64,000 bases of DNA, taken from the NCBI RefSeq assembly GCF_009909155.2, contig NZ_JAAAPM020000016.1, forward strand, positions 27,047 to 91,046, given 5' to 3'. The stretch comes from Flavobacterium undicola (GTDB lineage Bacteria; Bacteroidota; Bacteroidia; Flavobacteriales; Flavobacteriaceae). Positions 28,114-34,600 of the stretch are shown here, one piece after another. The notes beneath the pieces are model-generated. The model was not told the origin of the DNA. It worked only from the letters and a program-made list of their open reading frames with translations, and made no database searches. The first letter of the stretch is position 1. Every line of letters starts with the position of its first letter. A program made the translations under genes and the position numbers.

Positions 28114-28242
28114 TCCCCTCCCCGACCCTCCCCGAAGGGGAGGGAGCCGAGTCTGGCGTTTTATTTAATTAAAATTTTATTTTTTATTCTTCTTTTTTTC
28201 TCCAATACCTCCCTCTCCTTTGGAGAGGGCTGGGGTGAGGAT
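28114..28242. repeat. Inverted pair of palindromic elements between cysN and cysD
   Basis: Copy 1 at 28114-28156 (CCCCTCCCCGACCCTCCCC then GAAGGGGAGGGAGCCGAGTCTGG) and copy 2 at 28207-28242 reversed (CCTCCCTCTCCTTTGGAGAGG then GCTGGGGTGAGGATT), ending at the cysD stop. The spacer is about 50 bp. Confidence 0.92.
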
Positions 28243-28243
28243 T

Positions 28244-29146
28244 TTAAAAGTATCCTTGTTGTTTTCTTTTCTCCATTGCAGCTTCTGAACGTTTGTCGTC
28301 AATACGTGCACCACGCTCAGAGATAGTAGAAGCTCTAATTTCGCCAACTACTTCCGAAATTGTAGCTGCATAAGATTCAACAGCTGCAGTACAACTCATA
28401 TCTCCAACAGTTCTAAAACGAACAATTCTTTCTTCAATTTCCTCATCTTCATCTTGGTAAACAAAAGGAGAATGTGACCAAATCATACCATCTCTAACAA
28501 AAACTTTACGTTTGTGAGAAAAGTAAATAGATGGAATTTCTATTTGCTCTTGTTCGATATAACTCCAAACATCTAATTCAGTCCAGTTTGAAATTGGGAA
28601 AACACGAACGTTTTGACCATTTTCAATTTTTCCATTCAATAAATCAAACAACTCAGGACGTTGGTTTTTTTCATCCCATTGACCAAAATCATCACGAACT
28701 GAAAAAATACGTTCTTTAGCTCTTGCTTTTTCCTCATCTCTACGCGCTCCACCAATACAAGCATCAAATTTAAATTCTTCGATTGCATCTAAAAGTGTCG
28801 TAGTTTGCAAACTGTTTCTACTAGAATATTTCCCAGTTTCTTCAACAACTTTTCCTTCATCAATAGCATCCTGTACATTACGAACGATTAGCTCCAAACC
28901 TAATTCTTCAACCAATTTATCTCTAAAAGCAATGGTTTCCGGAAAGTTATGACCTGTATCAACATGTAATAAAGGAAAAGGAATCTTAGCAGGAAAAAAC
29001 GCTTTTTGCGCTAATCTCACTAAAGTAATCGAATCTTTTCCTCCAGAAAAAAGCAACACTGGCTTCTCAAATTGAGAAATAACTTCTCTGAATATGTAAA
29101 TCGCTTCGCTCTCTAAAGCATTTGTTTTTAAAACTGAACTCATCAT
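28244..29146 (-). CDS. cysD: Sulfate adenylyltransferase subunit 2
   Basis: 300 residues. Adenylates sulfate to APS using energy coupled by CysN. PP-loop LLFSGGKDSITLVRLA, then LHVDTGHNFPE, the CIGGARRDEEKARAKERIFS segment and the C-terminal ERGARIDDKRSEAAMEKRKQQGYF tail, all standard for CysD. It follows cysH in the operon. The intergenic space to cysN is filled with repeats, yet gene order and strand remain consistent with cotranscription. Confidence 0.96.
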   Translation of the reverse strand: MMSSVLKTNALESEAIYIFREVISQFEKPVLLFSGGKDSITLVRLAQKAFFPAKIPFPLLHVDTGHNFPETIAFRDKLVEELGLELIVRNVQDAIDEGKVVEETGKYSSRNSLQTTTLLDAIEEFKFDACIGGARRDEEKARAKERIFSVRDDFGQWDEKNQRPELFDLLNGKIENGQNVRVFPISNWTELDVWSYIEQEQIEIPSIYFSHKRKVFVRDGMIWSHSPFVYQDEDEEIEERIVRFRTVGDMSCTAAVESYAATISEVVGEIRASTISERGARIDDKRSEAAMEKRKQQGYF

Positions 29147-29236
29147 TTGTATTTAAATATTTGAAAGATTTAATGATTCTAAATTTTTTGCAAATTTAAA
29201 ACCTTATCCTCTTTATTCTATTATCTTTTCTCTTAA

Positions 29237-29938
29237 TTATTTTTGGTGTAAACCACACTCTTTATGACTCGATTCCCAAGACCATCTTCCTGCTCTAATA
29301 TCTTCGCCTGGTGCAATAGCACGAGTACAAGGTGCACAACCAATGCTTACAAATCCTTTTTTGTGTAAACTGTTTTGCGGCACATTATTATCGTCAATAT
29401 ATTTTTGAACTTCTTCCAATGACCATTTCAATAACGGATTGAATTTTAAGATGCCAAAGTTAGCATCATATTCAAACAAATGCAAATCGCTTCTGTTCTC
29501 TGACTGCTCGGCTCTTAAACCAGTAATCCAAACCTGATTTCCTGCTAAGGCTTTTTTAAGAGGCACTACTTTTCGAATAAAACAACATTCTTTTCTATTC
29601 TCAACAGACTCATAAAAACTATTTGGCCCTTTTTTCTCCAGCAATTCCTCCACCGCTTTTGCTTCCGGGAAATATACTTTTATTGGTAATTTGTATTTTT
29701 TTTGTGTTCTATGGAAAACATCATACGTTTCTTGAAATAAACGTCCTGTATCCAATGTAAAAATAGTTATCTCAGCTTTGCTTTTTTCAATTAAAGCCGT
29801 AATAACCTGATCTTCCTGTCCGAAAGAAGTAGAAAAAACTACTTTCCCCTTGTATTCATCAGCTAGAAAAGCAAAAGTTTCCTCAATAGAGAAATCCTTT
29901 GTTTTTGCTAATAAAGATTGTACTACATCTGCACTCAT
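29237..29938 (-). CDS. cysH: APS reductase (4Fe-4S type phosphoadenylyl/adenylyl-sulfate reductase)
   Basis: 233 residues. Reduces activated sulfate to sulfite. PP-loop variant VVFSTSFGQEDQ, the catalytic C-terminal KECGLH, and two Cys pairs, KECCFIRKVVPL and GCAPCTRA. In this family those paired cysteines ligate a 4Fe-4S cluster and mark enzymes that accept APS directly. That agrees with the lack of an APS kinase gene or domain in the cluster. It lies between the TauE/SafE transporter and cysD. Confidence 0.93.
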   Translation of the reverse strand: MSADVVQSLLAKTKDFSIEETFAFLADEYKGKVVFSTSFGQEDQVITALIEKSKAEITIFTLDTGRLFQETYDVFHRTQKKYKLPIKVYFPEAKAVEELLEKKGPNSFYESVENRKECCFIRKVVPLKKALAGNQVWITGLRAEQSENRSDLHLFEYDANFGILKFNPLLKWSLEEVQKYIDDNNVPQNSLHKKGFVSIGCAPCTRAIAPGEDIRAGRWSWESSHKECGLHQK

Positions 29939-29952
29939 ATTTTTTTTCTCTT

Positions 29953-30867
29953 TTATAATAATTTAGAAAGCGTTTTTAAACTCAAAATGATAATCAAAAT
30001 CCCTACAACAATCATCATCGGCTTTCTCTTTATTCTATTTACTAAAATAGCTGCAAGTGGCGCTGCCATCACTCCTCCTAATATCAACCCAATAATCACC
30101 TGCCATCCTTGAATCCCTCCAAACAACATAAAGGTAATTCCGCTGGCAAAAGAAACCGCAAATTCGGCTGCATTTACAGAACCAATTGTATAACGAGGGT
30201 TTCTTCCGCGCCCTAACAAAGTAGAAGTCACAATTGGCCCCCAACCGCCTCCACCAACAGCATCCATAAAACCTCCAAAAGAAGCCAGAATATTCAATCG
30301 TTTGGTTTTCTTTTTAATGATTGTTTTTCGCATTGACTTTCTAATAATTATTATAGCCAAAACAATCATATAAACCGCAATAAAAGGCTTAATAGCATCA
30401 CCATCAATCACATCCGACAACAAATAAGCCCCTGTGATAGAACCTAAAACACCCGGAATCAATAAATGTTTTACTAACTTTTTATTGATATTTCCAAAAT
30501 GATGATGAGAAATTGCCGACGCACCTGTTGTAAACATTTCAGCAACGTGAACTCCGGCACTACTAATAGCCGGCGGAATTCCATAAGCCAACAAAAATGA
30601 AGTAGAAGTTGCTCCGTATCCCATTCCCAACGTTCCGTCTACCAACTGTGCAAAGATACCAATAAGTAAGAAAATTAAAAACTCCTGATCAAATCCCCCT
30701 ATAAAACCACTCCACGTGAATTCGTCGTAGTGATTAATAGCCAGCACCACAATTAAGCCGACCAACAATGTAACAGGAATAATTACCCACAAACGCTCCT
30801 TAAAAGAAACCTCTTGTTTAATTGTAATGTTATCTTCTTTCACTTTTTTACTCATTTTAATATCCAA
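29953..30867 (-). CDS. TauE/SafE family membrane transporter (sulfur-compound anion), minus strand
   Basis: 304 residues with an N-terminal cytosolic tail of about 28 residues and eight or so hydrophobic helices. TauE/SafE signatures are the internal duplication of GxxxQxxDGTLGMGYGATSTSFLL and FGGFMDAVGGGGWGPIVTSTLLGRG. It is the first gene of the cys operon, so it likely moves sulfate, sulfite or an organosulfonate. Direction of transport cannot be read from sequence. A second, divergent family member follows 399 bp away. Confidence 0.88.
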   Translation of the reverse strand: MDIKMSKKVKEDNITIKQEVSFKERLWVIIPVTLLVGLIVVLAINHYDEFTWSGFIGGFDQEFLIFLLIGIFAQLVDGTLGMGYGATSTSFLLAYGIPPAISSAGVHVAEMFTTGASAISHHHFGNINKKLVKHLLIPGVLGSITGAYLLSDVIDGDAIKPFIAVYMIVLAIIIIRKSMRKTIIKKKTKRLNILASFGGFMDAVGGGGWGPIVTSTLLGRGRNPRYTIGSVNAAEFAVSFASGITFMLFGGIQGWQVIIGLILGGVMAAPLAAILVNRIKRKPMMIVVGILIIILSLKTLSKLL

Positions 30868-31265
30868 AACTATTTAAAATCCATTACCCTATCGGTTTAC
30901 TAGATTAGTACGCAAATTTAATACTTATTTCTAAATAACAAAACAATCTATTATATATTTAACATTTTTAAAAAGAGCTTTCCTAAAACATTCGATACAA
31001 AAAACATTTTAGTCTTCAAATTTCCCTGAGCGACACAGCCAAAACATCATTTATTTTGCAAAGATAAATTTGTTTTCTCAAATAATTTCAAAATTCAGCT
31101 ATTCAAAATTAAACAACCATCACACAAAAAAACTCATTAAAAAACAGAAATTAACTACATTCCGATTCACTTAATTATTTATTTTTCAAATACAACTCAC
31201 AAACTCTACCTTTTCTATAGGATTATTGTAAAATAGTTGTATTTTTGCGCAAAAAAAATTTTATT
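30868..31265. promoter_or_regulatory. Divergent regulatory region between the two TauE/SafE genes
   Basis: A 398-bp A/T-rich gap without a gene. Minus-strand -7 candidates are TAAATTTG (30913-30920) and TATCTTTG (31059-31066) for the cys operon; a plus-strand candidate TATTTTTG (31240-31247) lies 18 bp before the plus-strand ATG. A 12-codon minus ORF (MFWLCRSGKFED) precedes the nearer box, but no terminator follows, so I do not call an attenuator. Confidence 0.45.
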
Positions 31266-32048
31266 ATGGATTTTCAAATAGGACTTATAGTTGCAGGTTT
31301 ATTCGTGGGTTTTGTAGTAGGTATGACCGGTGTAGGTGGCGGTTCGTTAATGACACCTATTTTATTATGGTTTGGTATTCCACCAACAACAGCTGTTGGA
31401 ACTGATTTATTATATGCAGCATTTACTAAAGCAGGAGGTGTTTTTGTACATCACAAAAAAAATAATATTAACTGGACAATAACCGGTTGGCTTTCTCTTG
31501 GGAGTCTTCCTGCAGCAGCAATAACTTTATGGATTTTACATAGTTTTAATGCTGATACTACCGCATTAAACGCAATAATAAAATACAGTTTAGGCTGGGC
31601 ATTATTATTTACTTCTATCGCAATTATTTTCAAAAAGAAAATACTTGTTTTTTCACAAAAACATGCAGGTGATAAATTCCATAGCGAAAGCAGAACTCAA
31701 AACTTACTAACCATAGCTATTGGGGTATTACTAGGAACTACAGTAACGCTAACTTCTATTGGAGCTGGTGCTTTAGGAACTGTAACTTTATTTTTCCTTT
31801 ATCCACTTTTACCAACACCAAGACTTGTAGGTACTGAAATTGCTCACGCAGTTCCATTAACACTTGTAGCAGGATTAGGACATGCTTCTATGGGGAACTT
31901 AGACTTAGGACTATTAAGCCAATTATTAATGGGGTCAATTCCTGGAATATTTATGGGAAGTATGTTAAGTGGAAAAGTACCTGATTTATTACTTAGAAAT
32001 GCCATTGCAGTAATGTTATTTTTTGTGGGGTACAAACTAGTTTTCTAA
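31266..32048 (+). CDS. TauE/SafE family membrane transporter, plus strand
   Basis: I chose the ATG at 31266 (MDFQIGLIVAGLF), 260 residues; the frame opens upstream only at a TTG that overlaps the candidate -7 box. Signature GMTGVGGGSLMTPILLWFGIPPTTAVGTDLLYAA in the first half and TLTSIGAGALGTV in the second, with about eight membrane helices. Probably a sulfite or sulfonate permease, given its position opposite the sulfate-assimilation operon. It is only loosely similar to its neighbour. A strong palindromic terminator follows. Confidence 0.88.
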   Translation: MDFQIGLIVAGLFVGFVVGMTGVGGGSLMTPILLWFGIPPTTAVGTDLLYAAFTKAGGVFVHHKKNNINWTITGWLSLGSLPAAAITLWILHSFNADTTALNAIIKYSLGWALLFTSIAIIFKKKILVFSQKHAGDKFHSESRTQNLLTIAIGVLLGTTVTLTSIGAGALGTVTLFFLYPLLPTPRLVGTEIAHAVPLTLVAGLGHASMGNLDLGLLSQLLMGSIPGIFMGSMLSGKVPDLLLRNAIAVMLFFVGYKLVF

Positions 32049-32084
32049 ATCCTCTCCCCGACCCTCTCCAAAGGAGAGGGAGAC
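32049..32084. repeat. Single palindromic element after the plus-strand TauE/SafE gene
   Basis: CCTCTCCCCGACCCTCTCC then AAAGGAGAGGGAGAC begins immediately after the transporter's stop codon, the same family as the other copies. Confidence 0.9.
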
Positions 32085-32096
32085 AAATCTTAATAT

Positions 32097-32160
32097 TAGA
32101 TTTATATAAAAAAATGACCTTTTCAAATATTTGAAAAGGTCATTTTTTTATATAAATCTA
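32097..32160. terminator. 64-nt perfect palindrome, bidirectional terminator
   Basis: A perfect palindrome with 32-bp arms and no unpaired loop bases, centred on CAAATATTTG. It includes GACCTTTTC with seven A on one side and seven T on the other. It lies between a plus-strand transporter and the minus-strand rrf2 gene, so it can stop both. The arms extend well past what termination needs. Confidence 0.9.
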
Positions 32161-32164
32161 TACT

Positions 32165-32575
32165 CTAGAAAGCAATATCGGCTAAAGAGTTATTTTCTAA
32201 AACCTTTAAGGTATTATCTCTAATCTCAGTCATCAAACGACGCGCAGCACAAGTTGATTCGTCTTCACAATCATCACATCTTTCATAAAAATTATGACTC
32301 GCACAGGGCAACAAAGCAATTGGCCCTTCGAGAATGCGGTACACTTTTGCCATGCTAATCTCTTTAGGATCTTTAATCAAATAATAACCGCCCCCTTTTC
32401 CTTTTTTGGCACCTAAAAAACCTGAATTGCGAAGCAGCAACAAAATACTTTCCAAAAACTTAATCGAAATATTTTCGCTTTTGGCAATATCAGCAATAGC
32501 AACTGGCGTTTGATCTTCTTGACGAGCCAAAAAAGTCAAAGCTTTAATTCCGTATTTTGTTTTCTTTGAAAGCAT
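32165..32575 (-). CDS. Rrf2 family transcriptional regulator
   Basis: 136 residues. Winged helix-turn-helix: MLSKKTKYGIKALTFLAR start, SIKFLESILLLLRNSGFLGAKKGKGGGYYL in the wing. The C-terminal part has four cysteines (CASHNFYERCDDCEDESTC), more than the three-Cys cluster of IscR-type members, so a metal or Fe-S cluster is possible. Rrf2 relatives (for example CymR, IscR) often control cysteine and Fe-S genes. Lying between sulfate assimilation and the sulfhydrylase, this one is a good candidate regulator of the region. Target sites were not identified. Confidence 0.9.
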   Translation of the reverse strand: MLSKKTKYGIKALTFLARQEDQTPVAIADIAKSENISIKFLESILLLLRNSGFLGAKKGKGGGYYLIKDPKEISMAKVYRILEGPIALLPCASHNFYERCDDCEDESTCAARRLMTEIRDNTLKVLENNSLADIAF

Positions 32576-32677
32576 TTGATTTTGATTGATGATTAACGAT
32601 TGCTGATTTATGATTCAAAAAAATCAACATCTCTTTATAATTACAACAAAAGTATATTTTTAAATTAAAGAATAATG

Positions 32678-32734
32678 AAGATTAACGATTGTGATGTACT
32701 AGAGCAAAATCTGCAATCAAAAATCGTTAATCTT
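32678..32734. repeat. Inverted repeat AAGATTAACGATT / AATCGTTAATCTT
   Basis: 13-bp arms separated by 31 bp, in the gap between the sulfhydrylase stop and the rrf2 start. Related words (GATTAACGATTG) recur at 32588-32600. The A/T-rich word repetition looks like intergenic low-complexity sequence rather than an operator, though an Rrf2 site cannot be excluded. Confidence 0.5.
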
Positions 32735-32747
32735 TATTCTGCAATCA

Positions 32748-33920
32748 TTAAGACAAAGCTTGCTCTAAATCGGCAATAACATCTTTTACAGTTTCCAAAC
32801 CTACAGAAACACGTACTAAACCTTCTGTAATACCAACTGCCAGTTTTTCTTCAATAGACAATTTACTATGCGTAGTTGAAGCGGGATGCGTTACAATAGT
32901 TTTAGCATCTCCAATATTAGCAGAAAGCGAACATAATTTTATTTTATCTAAAAAAGCACGACCTGCATCAATACCTCCTTTAATTTCAAATGCAATAATG
33001 TTACCACCTAAAAGCATTTGCTTTTTAGCGACTTCATATTTAGGATGCGATTTCAAGAAAGGATATTTCACACTGTTTACATTAGGATGACTTTCTAAAA
33101 ACTCAGCTACTTTCAACGCATTTTCACAATGTCTTTCCACGCGAATTGCTAAAGTTTCGATACTTTTAGACAAAACCCAAGCATTAAATGGAGACAAAGC
33201 CGGACCTGTATTTCTTGAGAAAAGATAGATTTGGCGAATTAAATCGGCTTGACCTACAGCAACTCCTCCTAAAACACGTCCTTGACCATCCATTAATTTT
33301 GTAGCCGAATGAATAACAATATGCGCTCCATACTTAATAGGTTGCTGAATGTAAGGTGTTGCAAAACAGTTATCGATTATCAAAATCAAATTGTGTTTTT
33401 TAGCAATTTGGCCTAACAATTCTAAATCAACTACATCAACACCAGGATTTGTAGGTGTTTCAGCATACAAGATTTTAGTATTTGGTTTGATAAAACTTTC
33501 AATCGTTTCTGGCTGATTAATATCAAAATAAGAAGTGGTAATATTCCATTTTGGAAAATAAGTCATAAACAACGCATGCGTAGAACCAAAAACACTTCCA
33601 GCTGATACAATATGATCACCTGAGCTCAACAAAGCTGCAAAAGTAGAATAGATTGCTGCCATTCCTGTAGCAAAAGCATAACCTGCCTCAGCACCTTCCA
33701 TAGCGCAAACCTTATCCACAAACTCAGTCGTGTTTGGATTAGAAAAACGGCTATAAATATTACGTTCTTTCTCTTCAGTAAAAGAAGCTCTCATATCCTC
33801 AGCATCTTCAAAAACAAAGCTTGAAGACAAAAACAAAGGCGTTGAATGTTCTTGATAATGAGTCCTATCTATATGTGTACGTATGGCTTGAGTTTCAAAA
33901 CCAAATTCTTGTTCGTCCAT
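32748..33920 (-). CDS. metZ: O-acyl(succinyl/acetyl)homoserine sulfhydrylase
   Basis: 390 residues, Cys/Met-metabolism PLP family. Catalytic features: SAGSVFGSTHALF, YAETPTNPGVDVVDL, and the PLP lysine in IHSATKLMDGQGRVLGG; the C-terminal THPASTTHSKLS is typical. It condenses activated homoserine with sulfide to homocysteine. With MetX in the same region, O-acetylhomoserine is the probable substrate. The family overlaps with cystathionine synthases and lyases, so specificity is inferred from context. Gene order, from upstream: metX, thrA, osmC, metZ. Confidence 0.9.
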   Translation of the reverse strand: MDEQEFGFETQAIRTHIDRTHYQEHSTPLFLSSSFVFEDAEDMRASFTEEKERNIYSRFSNPNTTEFVDKVCAMEGAEAGYAFATGMAAIYSTFAALLSSGDHIVSAGSVFGSTHALFMTYFPKWNITTSYFDINQPETIESFIKPNTKILYAETPTNPGVDVVDLELLGQIAKKHNLILIIDNCFATPYIQQPIKYGAHIVIHSATKLMDGQGRVLGGVAVGQADLIRQIYLFSRNTGPALSPFNAWVLSKSIETLAIRVERHCENALKVAEFLESHPNVNSVKYPFLKSHPKYEVAKKQMLLGGNIIAFEIKGGIDAGRAFLDKIKLCSLSANIGDAKTIVTHPASTTHSKLSIEEKLAVGITEGLVRVSVGLETVKDVIADLEQALS

Positions 33921-34038
33921 TTTGTATTATTTTTTTAAAGTCATTTCACTAAGATTCGCAAAGAAAACACAGAGATCCTCAAAGTTATTTTCCTAGCTTT
34001 TGTAGTCAAGATGACTTAATTATTTTAAATTATTCGTT

Positions 34039-34473
34039 TTAGTTTTTAGCTAATTCTACTCCGTTCAAAATTACTTTATAATGAATGGTAGCTGTAGGCT
34101 CCACTGTTTTAGAAACTGAACAGTATTTTTCGAAAGACAATTGTGCCGCTTTAGCCGCTTTGCCTTCTTTAATATTTCCTTCCAAAGAAAAAACCACATG
34201 AATATCTTTAAACGGTTTTGCTTCTCCTACTTGTACGCGCTCTCCTTCAACCTCAGCTTTGAAAGAAGTGATTTCCTGACGTTGTTTTTTTAGAATCGAA
34301 ATCATATCAATTCCGCTACATCCAGCAACACCCATCAAGACTAATTCCATTGGGCTTGGCCCCATATCATTTCCTCCAAAATCCGGACGCGCATCTACAT
34401 TTACTATATGTCCTCTTTCATTTTTTAATTGAAAGTGGAAGTTTTCGTTTACTCTGTCTAATGTTATTTTCAT
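34039..34473 (-). CDS. OsmC family peroxide/hydrosulfide-responsive protein
   Basis: 144 residues. The two active Cys are in VAGCSGIDMISILKKQRQ and EKYCSVSKTV, spaced as in OsmC/YhfA. RPDFGGNDMGPSPMELVLMGVAGC is the diagnostic N-terminal segment. The family reduces organic hydroperoxides or acts on thiol compounds. Its place between thrA and metZ suggests sulfur-related thiol chemistry, though it is widespread. Upstream, a palindromic element begins 5 bp before its start codon. Confidence 0.9.
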   Translation of the reverse strand: MKITLDRVNENFHFQLKNERGHIVNVDARPDFGGNDMGPSPMELVLMGVAGCSGIDMISILKKQRQEITSFKAEVEGERVQVGEAKPFKDIHVVFSLEGNIKEGKAAKAAQLSFEKYCSVSKTVEPTATIHYKVILNGVELAKN

Positions 34474-34478
34474 TTTAT

Positions 34479-34512
34479 CCCCTCCCCAACCCTCCCCGAA
34501 GGGGAGGGAGTC
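34479..34512. repeat. Single palindromic element upstream of osmC
   Basis: CCCCTCCCCAACCCTCCCC then GAAGGGGAGGGAG, 5 bp before the osmC start codon. This is the last copy of the family seen; none was found from here to the right edge. Confidence 0.9.
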
Positions 34513-34600
34513 AAGACTGGAGGTTTGCCTTTTTTTAATTATTAACTAATTTTATTTTTGTATCTGAACACTCAAAAACTGAACACTAAATACTAAAAAA

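Noticed and set aside
30868..31240. Cys-containing leader peptide (MFWLCRSGKFED) attenuating the cys operon
   Set aside because: No antiterminator/terminator pair follows, and the ORF is too short to stand alone.
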